NCBI GenBank assembly: GCA_963682025.1
Contig: OY821520.1
Coordinates: 238,767,914-238,831,913 of the forward strand
Length of the DNA: 64,000 nucleotides
DNA from: Cordilura impudica
Taxonomy: Eukaryota > Arthropoda > Insecta > Diptera > Scathophagidae
Direction of reading: 5' to 3'
Of this stretch, positions 46,985 to 58,572 are shown piece after piece. A program made the translations under genes and the position numbers. Position 1 is the stretch's first letter. Each line of letters starts with the position of its first letter. The notes beneath the pieces were generated by a model that saw nothing but the letters and a program-made list of their open reading frames with translations, was not told where the DNA came from and made no database searches.

Positions 46985-49185
46985 CTGCTTTGAGTTTAGA
47001 CATAATCTTAAAAAAAAAAGGTTTCAAAAACCAAAACAAACAGTCACGGACAGTGAATGAAGTTGTCTCTGGAATTTTTACACACCCAATTGCAATAAAA
47101 TTGCATAGAAAGAAAATAGCTATGCGATTAGATTCGATTCGACTAATCGGATCTTTTGTGCAGCCTATGATTGTCCTAAAGATTAAGGCTTTTTATAAAG
47201 CCAATTACCCTATTTGGCATGAGACACCATATGCCCCGGGGGATGGATCCTCCAAGCGCAAGGGTTCTCTTGCCATTTAGTCTTGGACATTCACAGATAA
47301 TGTGTTTTGCCGTTTCCACCTCCTGTTCGCAGAACCTACATGTGTCCGTAACATACTGACCTTTTATTCTTAGATGGTATCTAAGATTACACTGTCCAGT
47401 AAAGAATCCCGTCAAGGTCCTTAAGGCCTTCTTATCAAGGGAGAGTAGACTTTTCGATTGAGCACTGGATGGACGGGACTTTTGTTCCAGTGTTCGGCAA
47501 ATTGTGATTCCCTCAATTTCTTAATTTTTTCTTTGTTGTATACCTTTGGAACAGCAACTAATGGTTCTAGACCGATAAAAGGGCGTTTCGGCATCTGCCT
47601 TATTGGTTTTTCTTTGTTGTATACCTTTGGAACACCAAATATTGGTTCCAGACCGATAAAAGGACAACGGGCCCCCCCTATTGGCCAGGCAATCCGCCCT
47701 TTCGGCATTCTGCCTAATTGGTTCAGCACTTCGATGCAATCCAAAACAAGTCTAGATGCCACGTTGTGGAATGTGCAGTGTCTTTAGTGCAGCCTGACTG
47801 TCGGATAGTATATAAATGAGTGCCCTTTTTGTATTTCTTCTAAGACATTCAGTCACACATATATAAATAGCGAAAACGTCCGCTTGGAATATGGATGGGT
47901 ATTTTCCCATGGGTAAGACTCGTTGGAAATTGGGACCTAGTATGCCCGCGCCCGTGTCTCTATTTGAATGTTTTGAGCCATCTGTGAACCACACATGAGA
48001 ACCCGGTTCCGGTTCCCAGGTCCTATTATTCCACATGCTCCGTTCCAATATCATTGTCCTAAATTCCCTGACAAATATTTTCTTTGGTAGAATTCTGTCC
48101 GTGACCCCCGCCACCAGGTCGTTGAAAAAGAGTCTAGCCACTCTCATGTGACCCTTTAGGTCACCAACTTTCATGCTGCCAGATTCCTCATGCATTTTTC
48201 ATGCATGCATTTTCGATGACCGAAATATGCAGTGATGTGACGTTGAGCATGTGACCGATGGCATCGGTTGGACACATTCTAGTGGCCCCGGTGATACCAA
48301 TATAGGCAATGCGTTACACTTTGCTCAGGATCGCCTTAGCATTCGTTTTTTCCACCTTTGGCCACCTTGTAAGAGCAGAACAGGTAACCATTGGTTTCAC
48401 AATAGTCTTGAACGACCAGTAGATCATGTTGCGCTTTTGGCCCCACGTTCTACCAAATAGTCTTTGACAAGCGTATAAAGCCCTGGTGGCCTTTTTGATA
48501 ATTTGATCTAAGTGGTTGTTCCATGTGAGTGATTTATCCTGGGTTACCCTTAGATATTTGACCTTATCTGAGAATCTTATTGTGAAGCCGTTCAGACTTG
48601 GCCTCATAAGGTTGAGATTTCTTCGTTGAGTGAAGGGTATCAGTATGGTCTTCGATGGGTTGATGGATAGCCCTTTATTCTGACACCAATCGAGGGTATA
48701 ATTCAGAGGTTGCTGCATGGTAGGTCAGAAGGACGTCCGCACATCCGAAGGTTCTGAATCCAAGGTTGATAAGATCCCCCAGTAATTAATCTATGACCAA
48801 GGTCCACAGCAGTGGCGATAGAGCGCCTTCATGAGGACAGCCTCTAGTGGCTTTTATGATCCTAGACGTACTGCCTATGCTCAGTGTGACGACCCTAGAG
48901 TTGAGCATCTCTAGGGTCCAGTTGCCCTATATGCGACTTACCATCGAAAGCGCCCTGTATATCAATGAAGGCACAGAGAGATATCTGTTTGGCATCAAGT
49001 GCCTTTTCTATCATTGTGACAACATTCTGGACAGCTGATTCCGTGGGTTTACCCTGTTGGTACGCAAACTGTAACTCATGAATAGGTTTGCGTGTCAGAT
49101 AAGTGTCCCTGATGTGATGGTCTAGAACTTTCTCCATAGTCTTCAGGAAAACAGAACTTAGACTAATCGGTCTATGCGATAATCA
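46985..49185 (-). pseudogene. LOA/I-group non-LTR retrotransposon, 5' truncated ORF2
   Basis: Reading leftwards. RT: RPISLSSVFLKTMEKVLDHH (~49175), FAYQQGKPTESAVQNVVTMI, AFIDIQGAFDG with the first RT Asp, then GCPHEGALSPLLWTLVID (~48840). The expected FADD catalytic box reads GCADVLL, so it is destroyed. The thumb follows (GLSINPSKT..., TWNNHLDQI, 48718-48314). RNase H: VWFTDGSKHSNRDTGAGILG, QADVFAI and LSDSQAALKTL (48195-47752); the last catalytic Asp is lost behind a stop. C-terminal CCHC knuckle CRFCEQEVETAKHIICEC (~47340-47288). Several stops and frameshifts. RT plus RNase H plus a terminal knuckle suggests the LOA/I group. Typical 5' truncation at ~49185; the 3' end near 46985 has no clear poly-A. 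Confidence 0.85.
47529..47692 (-). repeat. 81-bp in-frame tandem duplication in the retrotransposon
   Basis: CTTTGTTGTATACCTTTGGA occurs at 47531 and 47612, exactly 81 bp (27 codons) apart. The encoded block GLEP...VPKVYNKEK is present twice with substitutions (LVAVPKV versus IFGVPKV). It lies between the RNase H and knuckle regions. Confidence 0.85.
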
Positions 49186-50268
49186 AGCTAAATTTTATTT
49201 GACGGTTCACAATATGTTTAAGCGCTTTTTTTGTTAGTACTTAGTTGACATGACTACTAATACTACTACTGTTGCCAAATAAAACAGACACCGGTTTGTA
49301 TCATTAGACCGGACAGTTTTTGTTGTTGTTACTGTTAAATTAGTCTTCAATTTTTTTTTGTTCAGCTGCTCTTCTTGCAAAAATACTCTTAACTCATACT
49401 CTTTAAAAAGCATTGCAGAAAAACTAACAGCCACAACACCAACAATATTAATTCAACAAAATAAGAGTACAACACGTTTGAAAATCCCCCCTCATCTGAT
49501 TAAATACTCGTATATTGCTTGTGTTTCTTTTTTTAATGTTCATATTAGATTTTATAAAATGAATTTTTATTGGTTAGATAATGGTTTATTATATCAATTT
49601 TAATCAGTTTCATTGTTTTCTCTTTTATGTAACAAAAAAAAATATTTAAAAATAGATTTTTTCTTTTTGCAAAAACACAAAACAGCAAAATATATCGCTG
49701 ATTTAAATCAAAGAATTTTTATGGGCAATAACTTGAAGATTTTGATTTTTATTGTAAATCAAAAAAAAAAAAAAAAAAGAACAGAGTTTATATAAAATGA
49801 AGTAAGAAAATTTTTAATTTTAAAATTTTTTTATCTATAATATCAATAGGCTAGGCGATTTCTTGTTACCGATGTTTTGCTCTACCGTTTTATCCCGATT
49901 TTGACCAAACGTATATTATTTGAAAGGTATTTTCTTTTTAGCCATTTTGCAGATTTACAGATTTTTAAATTTTTTCCTTTATTTTGAGTAAATTGCAATT
50001 AAAATTGCTAGTAACACATACATAAAATTATACAATGCTATGTGTGTGTTTATTAAATTTGTTAATGTATTTGTAATAGAAATGAGTTTGTTTTTTTGTG
50101 TTGATTTGTGAATTGGCTATAATTGATTAGCATATCTTTAGGGTCTTTATTTAATGAAACAATAAAATTTCTTAGAATTTGCACTCGAATTTCGAGGGCT
50201 GGAATCTGCTAGTAAAATGTTAAAGAGTTAGCTGTGAATTTTGTTATATAATTTTAAAACTAATGCAT
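49186..50268. other. AT-rich spacer
   Basis: Poly-A run at 49760-49778. No frame with recognisable domains. Confidence 0.4.
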
Positions 50269-50824
50269 GAAACACATAGACGACTGTGGCCACACGAACA
50301 CGCGACTACAAATGCTGCAGGCTGCAATTGTAGTCGTGTAGTCAGCTACTTAATTTTTTTGAAAACGACAGTAATATATAACAACAGTAAAAACAGCTGT
50401 TTTTATACAAATGGATTTTTATTTCAGTAGTGCCAATTTTATTTTTCTACTTTATTAAAATAGAAAAACATGCATGATTGTAAATATATTTTAATGCATT
50501 ATTATAACGTAAAAATAAACAAAAAAATTTATTTAACCCCTTTTGATTATTAATTGAATTATAGCATTTCATTTTGCGATGTTTTTTTTAACAAAATAAA
50601 ATTTTCATTGCACTAATTTCTTCTACATACATATTTTGTTATATTGTCAACACTATTTTTGTTTTGCAGCCAACAATAATATAAATTATCCTAAGTTGAC
50701 TACAGCGACAAAAGTAGTCGCGTAGCCGTGCAGCTGTGTTGGTGTCAAAATAATCGTTTTCATATGAACGTGTGTATTTTATTTTTGACAGGCTGTAGTC
50801 GTGTAGCCGCTGTCTATGTGTTCC
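50269..50824. mobile_element. MITE G
   Basis: ~555 bp with complementary ends: GAAACACATAGACGACTGTG (left) and GCCGCTGTCTATGTGTTCC (right). The CGTGTAG/CTACACG-type motif 'GTAGTCGTGTAG' recurs several times inside both ends (50330, 50715, 50796). ATGCAT borders both sides (50263-50268; 50825-50830) and may be the target duplication, though it is self-complementary. No coding frame. Confidence 0.75.
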
Positions 50825-50999
50825 ATGCATAAAGCTTTTTGTAAGGAAAGGCAAGCTAAGCATTTGTTAAGTTTTATTTGTTAGAATTTCATGTAAAGAT
50901 CTTTCAACAGAGTTGCCAGATGTAAGGATTTATTGATTGAAATTTAGTAAATCAACAAATTTCATGCATAAAATCAAGGAACCCTCCGTTAACCGTAAT

Positions 51000-51240
51000 T
51001 CTAATTCTAAGAATATTTTTTTGTTTTTTTCTCTTTCAAAAGAGAGGTAATTTTTTTATTATTCAAGGATCCACAGAAAAAAAATTCAACGAATTGATGT
51101 ATAACCAAATTGTTTTCTGGTACATATTTTGAAAATAAACAAGGATTTCAAACAAAATTCTTGTAAAATTGCTAGTTTTAAAAACATTCAATTATCCGGA
51201 GTTTTCGGATTCCGGATAACAGGGCTTTTATTGTATAAAT
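51000..51240 (+). repeat. Dispersed repeat J, copy 2 (pogo/Tigger-like)
   Basis: 'GGAACCCTCCGTTAACCG' at the left, 'AAATTGTTTTCTGGTACATA' in the middle, and at the right the palindromic 'ATTATCCGGAGTTTTCGGAT' then 'CCGGATAACAGGGCTTTTAT' next to TA. Matches 5110-5275 in reverse. The CCGGATAACAGGGC terminus resembles pogo/Tigger TIRs, by similarity only. Confidence 0.5.
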
Positions 51241-51313
51241 GCCCTAAAAGTGTATAATATAGTAGTGCAAAAAGCACAAAGTTGACATCAATTCTTATCA
51301 GCTGTTGTGTGTC

Positions 51314-51899
51314 TTACGCCCGTCCTACACAGGCCACTGCCACTGCCACTACAGCTGTATAAGTATTATCAACGAAAACTTGTTCGAATTAGTCGAATCT
51401 CTCGCCATTAGCATTTGTGCTTTCACATGCCACTGCAATTTCATTTTGAAACTGTCGAAGCGTAAACTTCCACCATCATACCCAGCTCTTTTGCTATATT
51501 AATTATTTTTTAAATATTCTTCCATATACACTTTTTGTTTTTTTTTTACAAAATAGAGTTACCGAGTTCGTTATATATGGACAATTTGGGGAGACGGTTA
51601 ACATTTATTATTAGTATTATTTTAATAATAAGTATGCTCTATAATTAACAAACTTGCGCTTTTATATGCGCATTTCAAGATATGAATCATAAGAATACAT
51701 ATAACAATTTTGCAGTAATCCATTAAATTTATATTAAATTTTCAACAGGGTAACATTAATCATCGTTAGTGGCAGCAATTACTCGCACGAAAAATTGGGT
51801 GCCATTAGTCTGACCACTGTGAAAAAAGTGTGTGTATTAGTAAAAAATCTGAGTGTATTGAGTTTTTCGAACTGGCAGTGGCCTGTGTAACGGGCGGGT
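51314..51899. mobile_element. MITE H
   Basis: ~585 bp. Left: CGCCCGTCCTACACAGGCCA followed by CTGCCACTGCC. Right: TGGCAGTGGCCTGTGTAACG followed by GGCGGG. The arms are complementary over ~25 bp apart from one 2-nt indel. TTA borders both ends (51314-51316; 51899-51901), compatible with a PIF/Harbinger-type 3-bp duplication but not proof. Apparent short frame inside is not coding. Confidence 0.75.
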
Positions 51900-52149
51900 T
51901 AAAGTTTGCTCTCTGAAAAAAGAAGTTATTGAACATAACTACGTGTGTACAAATTCATTAATTTTCAAATTTTAGAATTTTAAGTTCAGAATGATTTTTT
52001 ATATTTTTTGTTGTTTTTTTTTGTTGTTTTGTATTCTTTATAAAAACAAATTTTATTTTTATATTTTAATTCATAAAAAAAACATTGTCCTCTTTTTAGA
52101 GAATATGTCCTCCGTTTTTGAGGTTGACGTCCTCATATTCTTAAAATGG

Positions 52150-52404
52150 AAATGGCAACTCTACATATTTATATCAAATCCAATCAATTAATTTACAATA
52201 AAATAGCATCGTTTTAAGTTGCTTATTTAACTTAACAGAATGCTCTTTCATTTTTTGTTATCAATATCTAAATGAATCAACAAATTTACCAAAAATTGCA
52301 AATTATTTTTTAGTTGTCTATTTTTGCATATTTTGCCTGAAGTGCATATTTTAGGTAATTTTCATGAAAATACTCATATGTTCATAATTTTTTAATATCT
52401 AGAT
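52150..52404. repeat. Isolated units of the ~130-bp TTGCATATTTTTGCAT satellite
   Basis: 'CCAATCAATTAATTTACAAT', 'TTGTCTATTTTTGCATATTT', 'TGCATATTTTAGGTAATTTT' and 'ATAATTTTTTAATATCTAGA' are the same words, in the same order, as the array at 59625-62950. The hAT element at 52405 sits inside one unit, and the unit continues after it at 53706. Confidence 0.75.
52397..52404. repeat. 8-bp target-site duplication, left
   Basis: ATCTAGAT, repeated exactly at 53698-53705 on the other side of the hAT element. Eight base pairs is the hAT-family length. Confidence 0.95.
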
Positions 52405-53697
<1,293 letters not shown>

Positions 53698-53705
53698 ATC
53701 TAGAT
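53698..53705. repeat. 8-bp target-site duplication, right
   Basis: ATCTAGAT, identical to 52397-52404. Confidence 0.95.
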
Positions 53706-53754
53706 GAAGGAATTAATATACAAAATTGTTTTTAACGATTTATAGATTTAAATC
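53706..53754. repeat. Remainder of the satellite unit split by hAT
   Basis: 'GAAGGAATTAATATACAAAA' corresponds to 'CGAATCAATTAATTTACAATAA' of the array consensus. Confidence 0.5.
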
Positions 53755-54435
53755 TTAATCAAAGAGGAGAAAGAAGAAAGTATACCGTGTGATAAATGCG
53801 CCATAATGTTTCATATTTACTTTGTGTACTAAAATTGATAAACGTCAATATGAGTTCTTGCCTGCGAATGCAGATGAAGAATTTATTTGTCATCTGTGTA
53901 ATGACGAAAGTGGTGGAGCAGTGAAAAAAGAGCTGACCGAAATAAAAATAAAACTAAATATGTTAGATCAGCTGAGTGAGTCGATGAGCTTCATGTCAAA
54001 GCAATACGATGACATATTGAAGAATATAGCTAAAAACAATAATCAGATAGAAGCAGTACAAAAGGAAAATCGTACTTTAAAAAATGAAATAATGACATTA
54101 AAAACGTCGGTTAAAATTTTAAATGATCAACGAATCAAGAATGACTGTATAATTCGTAATATTGAAGTAAAAGAAAATGCAACTGCTGTAAATACTGCTG
54201 TAATACTATTTTGGAATCAAACAAAATCGGTATAGACTTGAGGGAAGAATATAGGTGATGCTTACTTCTTCAAAGCGAGTGGTAAGAAGAAAAATGATAA
54301 ACAAACAATGGTGGTCAAATTTAACAACAAAAACTCAAAAGATAAATTCATTAAATCAAAGGCCAAGCTTAAAGAAAATGAAACCACAAAAGAAGTTTTC
54401 GTGAGTGATTATTTAAGTAAGGAAACACTAAGTCT
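53755..54435 (+). pseudogene. Non-LTR retrotransposon ORF1: PHD-type finger plus FP-like domain
   Basis: IPCDKCAIMFHIY, then after a 1-nt frameshift CTKIDKRQYEFL...FICHLCNDE: Cys/His spacing of a PHD-like finger. A coiled coil follows (KKELTEIKIKLNMLDQLSES to KNEIMTLKTSVKILNDQRIK), then the core typical of LINE ORF1/FP25K-like proteins: NDCIIRNIEVKE, GDAYFFKASGKKKNDKQTMV, VKFNNKNSKDKFIKSKAKLK, EVFVSDYLSKETLS. A TAG at 54233-54235 and a pair of compensating shifts around 54205-54250 break it. It is cut at 54436 by family B copy B7; the rest of ORF1 and any ORF2 are not found downstream. Such ORF1 proteins are nucleic-acid chaperones of CR1/Jockey-type elements. Confidence 0.75.
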
Positions 54436-54449
54436 TTTTATACCCTATA
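54436..54449 (+). mobile_element. Family B element copy B7, 5' sliver
   Basis: TTTTTATACCCTATA, the start of family B. The element continues at 58196 after the 3.7-kb transposon. Confidence 0.8.
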
Positions 54450-55021
54450 GGGTAAAAACATAAGAAATCAACCAATGAGTTGACCGCACCGATTTCGAAT
54501 TGGATGAATTTTGGTACGAAGGGAAAGTTAAACATAATAATAGCGTTTGCCAACTTTCAGTGTCGTAGCTCTCGTACTTTCGGAATTATGGCCATTCCAA
54601 GTTGGCAAAAATCAATAAAAATGCACTCAGATGCCTTAACACAATTTTGAATATCTCGAAAAGTGTTCATTGTACGTTAATAATCAAGGGCTCATTTTAC
54701 AGACTAAAACATGCGCCATTCCAAACAAATTTTTTTTAAAATTTTCGATCAAGGATAATGTAAATAAAAAAAGGACTAAAATTTCCAAAGGATATTTCTC
54801 GAAAATCAATATTTTTAAAAATTTCAAAAAAATATATGTTAATTCTTATTATGTTTTGTACAAGTCTGTCAAATTTCAATGTGGAGTCTTTATTACAACA
54901 TGAGTTATTAAGAAAAAAGCAGGAGAAGGTTTATGTATTTCATGATATGTACCAAAATACAAAAAGGTGACAAATTACAAAAAGAAGGACAAATCAAATG
55001 TAAAGGAACTTTTTCGACTTT
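54450..55021 (+). repeat. Left long terminal inverted repeat
   Basis: Starts GGGTAAAAACATAAGAAATC and ends GGAACTTTTTCGACTT. Short frames inside (for example a 77-residue one) are mirrored in the right repeat and are not independent genes. Confidence 0.85.
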
Positions 55022-55131
55022 TCTTTGCTTAAACTCTTTTTCTCCATTGCTAAACCTTTAGTAAAAAGTACATTATGTATTATCATTATTAAACACTTTA
55101 TTACAGCATATCTATTTATTTCTGAAGGATT

Positions 55132-57168
55132 TCAATTAAAAAATCTGCATCTGCCGAGTATCGCTTGACTTTAAATTTTTTTTATCTACAGGTTCAATAG
55201 AATGCAGCTTTTGAGTTCCAGGAATAGTACGCAAATCTTTAAAACGAATTTGAAGGAACCGTGCTTCTTCTTCGTGGTCTTCTAGAGTTAAAAACTCGAA
55301 ATTACAGTTCAAAAGATTTTGCAGGCACCATTCATATAATTGTTTTGGAGTAGTTATTTGACCTTGTAATGGACGCTGTAAACTAGCTCGACGTGCTCTC
55401 TCTTCACGGTACCTCCAAGACCGTCACTTGGGCCTTTTCCATGGCTTGTTGCAAAAAAATGCCACTCAGCATTACATCCAAAATCTTCCATATGATAACA
55501 TAAATTGATAAAGTTCTTTTTATTTTTAAACTGGGCAGCACTACCGTTTGAAAAATACGTGATTTTCTTCGGGGTTGTTTTAAACTTTTTTCTCAAAAAT
55601 ACATTCAGGTGGCGATGGAACAGGTGAACGGCTACAGAATCGTGTACAAGACAATCAGATATTATTATGAAGTTTGTATGTTGTGTTTTTCCATCTGATT
55701 TAAAATAAATAGCAATTGGGTATAAAGTGGCCTGAGAGTTGTTCCAATGAAATCCCTGGACTGTATCCTTAATAGTAAAAGAAGCATTTTCTGAAAAATC
55801 GCAAACTGCTATATACTCATTTTCTTCCAAATTTGATTTTCTTTCGCTCAGATATGCTGCCTGCTGTTTTGCAATAAATGAATGAGGTAATAGAATTTCA
55901 AGCTTTTCACATAGGGAATCCACAAAAACGTCGGCTTGGCCAAACATGGTCTCCAAATTATCCCTATCTACACTTACCCATTGTTTATATGTTATTTCAT
56001 CAATATCGTTTTGCTCTAGTAATTGATTTAGTTTTGCTTTTAAATTTTCAATTCCTGGACACTTGTTACATTTACGTAGGTGACACTTTGAAAAAGATGG
56101 AATGCATGTCATTTGTTTCAAACAATCTTTGTAACATTCAAGCTGATAATTCGGAACACCAGCAGTTAATTTTTTAAAATTTATAGCATCAATCATCAGC
56201 TTCACATTTTGATGCTTTGTACAAACACACACGTAATGAGATCCACTCGCATTTGCTAGAATTATATTCCTCGGACGAAGTTGGCAAAACCTGGAAATAC
56301 CTATTTTTATTCCATCATGTCGTTCCTTGAATAAGGCGTACATTTCTCTTGAGTTTCCAAGCAAAAGTCTTTTATTTTTCCTGACTTTTGTACCATTTTC
56401 AAAAACAGACACGAAATCTTTCTGTCCGGGCATACACCTGCTGACGTCATCGGATTCATAAAAGGGTTTTACTAAACTGCTTGTCACTGGTGAAATTGGA
56501 CTTCCCAGTTTTGGGTTAGGTGTACTCATCACACCCTTTGTTTCAACCAAATGCTTAACTTTTCGCGCGATATAGTTTGTAACCATGAATTCTTCCTCAG
56601 TTTTATGTATTGCCCAGCTTTTTGGTAAAATTGTTAGCAGTTGGATTTTCTCACTATTTTTTGTTAATGTTTTAAACTTTTCTTTTAATTGTTCTATTAT
56701 TTCGGATTGTGGGCACATATGCGAAGTTGATTGTGCTGAACCGTGGAAAATTTTGTCTTGAATCGAATCACTTATTTTCCTGAATTTTGCATCTCTGTAC
56801 CGTTTTTGATGTAACTTCTTCTTTTTTATCGGAGATTGTTCCAGATACGGTAAAGATTGGTTTAATTTTGAAATAGCAACTTCTTCCGTGCCTGACGCAA
56901 TGTCATCTACTTCCGTGCCTGACGCAATGTCATCGAAAGTATCTACATTTTCGTTTATATCTGAACCTTCTTCCAAATTAGATTTATTAGATTTCTTCAG
57001 ATGCGAAAATTTTATTCTACATGTCCAACAAATTTTATTTGAGATCGTAATGTTTTTATCCTTAGTATACTGTATCATCCATTCTTGGACTCGTCTTAAA
57101 CTTTTATTGCACCCAGTGTGACCGGATTTTTTAAAAGGATTACAGCAAAATGTTGAATTGAGTGTCAT
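55132..57168 (-). pseudogene. Transposase of the 54450-58195 element, one frameshift
   Basis: ATG at 57166-57168; the frame runs 604 codons to 55354. Homology-like sequence, however, leaves that frame at ~55395-55404, in an AGAGAGAG run, and continues in the next frame with ARRASLQRPLQGQITTPKQL and ...LRTIPGTQKLHSIEPVDKK to TGA 55132-55134, giving ~680-700 residues. N-terminal Cys cluster C8, C9, C20, C47, C50. A 27-bp tandem duplication gives DDIASGTEV twice (residues 79-95). SRFCQLRPRNI at 292-302. A Cys-rich segment at 345-370. Core: CDFSEN with Asp457, VQGFHWNNSQATL 470-482, TYFSNGSAAQFKNKKNF 537-553, AEWHFFATSHGKGPSDGLGG 567-586. From memory, relatives in hydra, aphids and other insects have SDG where this has SNG (Asn541), so a catalytic Asp may also be lost. 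RNase H-like fold inferred, not shown. Confidence 0.8.
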
Positions 57169-57613
57169 ATTTTTTATTTAAATACCACAACCGAATGAAT
57201 TGTGCACGACTTTTTTGTATTGACAATAATTATAATTTATTTAAATATTTAGTCTCTTTTTTTTGTTTTTTCAAACGATCAAGTCACTTTAACACTATAA
57301 CACTTTGACGTTTAGCACTTTTGAAATCTAGTATTCAACTGAAGTTTGACTTACAGTCTCTGAACTATTTACAGTGTTTTTTTTTTGGTACAAAAAATAG
57401 ATTTCAGGTAAAAAATACACGCCTTGCTTTTCTTGAATTGGAAAATTTGCGTGAAGTACGGGTCATAAAATGTTTTTTAAATAGGGACTGAATTTGCTAC
57501 TGCCAATAAGCCGACCACAGTTCATAAAATATTTGTACATTTTTTGTGTGAACAGGCAATAAATATATAAATATAATATAAATATATAAATATATATATA
57601 TCGCCTAGGTTGT

Positions 57614-58195
57614 AAAGTCGAAAAAGTTCCTTTACATTTGATTTGTCCTTCTTTTTGTAATTTGTCACCTTTTTGTATTTTGGTACATTTCATGAAATAC
57701 ATAAACCTTCTCCTGCTTTTTTCTTAATAACTCATGTTGTAATAAAGACTCCACATTGAAATTTGACAGACTTGTACAAAACATAATAAGAATTAAAACA
57801 TATTTTTTTGAAATTTTTAAAAATATTGATTTTCGACAAATATCCTTTGGAAATTTTAGTCCTTTTTTTATTTACATTATCCTTGATCGAAAATTTGAAA
57901 AAATTTTTTTTTGGAATGGCGCATGTTTTAGTCTGTAAAATGAGCCCTTCATTATTAACGTACAATGAATACTTTTCGAGATATTAAAAATTGTGTAAAG
58001 GCATCAGAGTGCATTTTTATTGATTTTTGCCAAATTTGAATGGCCGTTATTCTGAAAGTTCGACGGCTATATGTCTGAAAGTTGGCAAATATTATTGTGC
58101 CGATCCATAGATCATGTGTACAAAATCTTATCAAATTTGGAGGTGATGAGGTCACAAATGTTAATATTTTCGGTTGATTTCATATGTTTTTACCC
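57614..58195 (-). repeat. Right long terminal inverted repeat
   Basis: Complement of 54450-55021; inner boundary AAAGTCGAAAAAGTTCC, outer end GTTTTTACCC. Between it and the transposase ATG (57169-57613) lie a presumed leader and a TATATAAATATATA run at ~57560-57600. Confidence 0.85.
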
Positions 58196-58572
58196 TATAG
58201 CACTATGTGGTTTGAGTATAATGACTTTGTGCTGCTGTTTATAACTACCAAAAATATTTGACCTAGACACATCTTTTATTATACCGATCGAATCAGAATC
58301 ACTTTCTGAGTCGATTTAACGATGTCCGTCCGTCCGTCCGTCTGTGTGTCCATGTAAACTTTGTAATCAAACTGCAGGTCGCAAATATGAATATATTTTT
58401 TTCTCAGCCATGGGATGAACGCTATTCAAATTTGTGAGAATCGGTCCATGTTAAGACCTAGCCCCCATACAAATTACCTCTATGAAATCGACATAAATTG
58501 CCATAAGATCCAAATTGTCGTATAGATCTTAGTCAAATTGGGTTTGCATGTATTTATTACATCCAATCTGAT
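58196..58572 (+). mobile_element. Family B element copy B7, main part, 3' truncated
   Basis: Resumes with TATAGCACTATGTGGTTTGA, carries (GTCY)n at 58325-58344, and stops after TTTGCATGTATTTATTACAT, about half-way through the B consensus, where the 21-bp minisatellite starts. Confidence 0.85.

Larger units (their letters stand above)
54450..58195 (-). mobile_element. 3.75-kb DNA transposon with ~575-bp TIRs and a 4-bp TATA duplication
   Basis: Inserted in the first hairpin of family B: CCC-TATA|GGGTAAAAACATAAGAAAT at the left and ATTTCATATGTTTTTACCC|TATA-GCAC at the right. An uninterrupted B reads CCCTATACCAC, so TATA (54446-54449 and 58196-58199) is the duplicated target (a 2-bp TA duplication cannot be excluded). 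The TIRs span 54450-55021 and 57614-58195. They are nearly identical in their inner two thirds and diverged in the outer third. One transposase gene lies between them on the minus strand. The superfamily is not assigned; 4-bp duplications and the protein would be compatible with Sola-type elements. Confidence 0.85.

Noticed and set aside
48251..48460. Plus-strand frame in the retrotransposon
   Set aside because: Antisense shadow of the reverse transcriptase region on the minus strand.
54670..54903. 77-residue protein on each side of the transposase
   Set aside because: The two frames are mirror images because they lie in the inverted repeats; AT-biased, no domain.
55132..57168. Host protein-coding gene
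   Set aside because: It lies between long inverted repeats with a target duplication inside another mobile element, which fits a transposase rather than a host gene.
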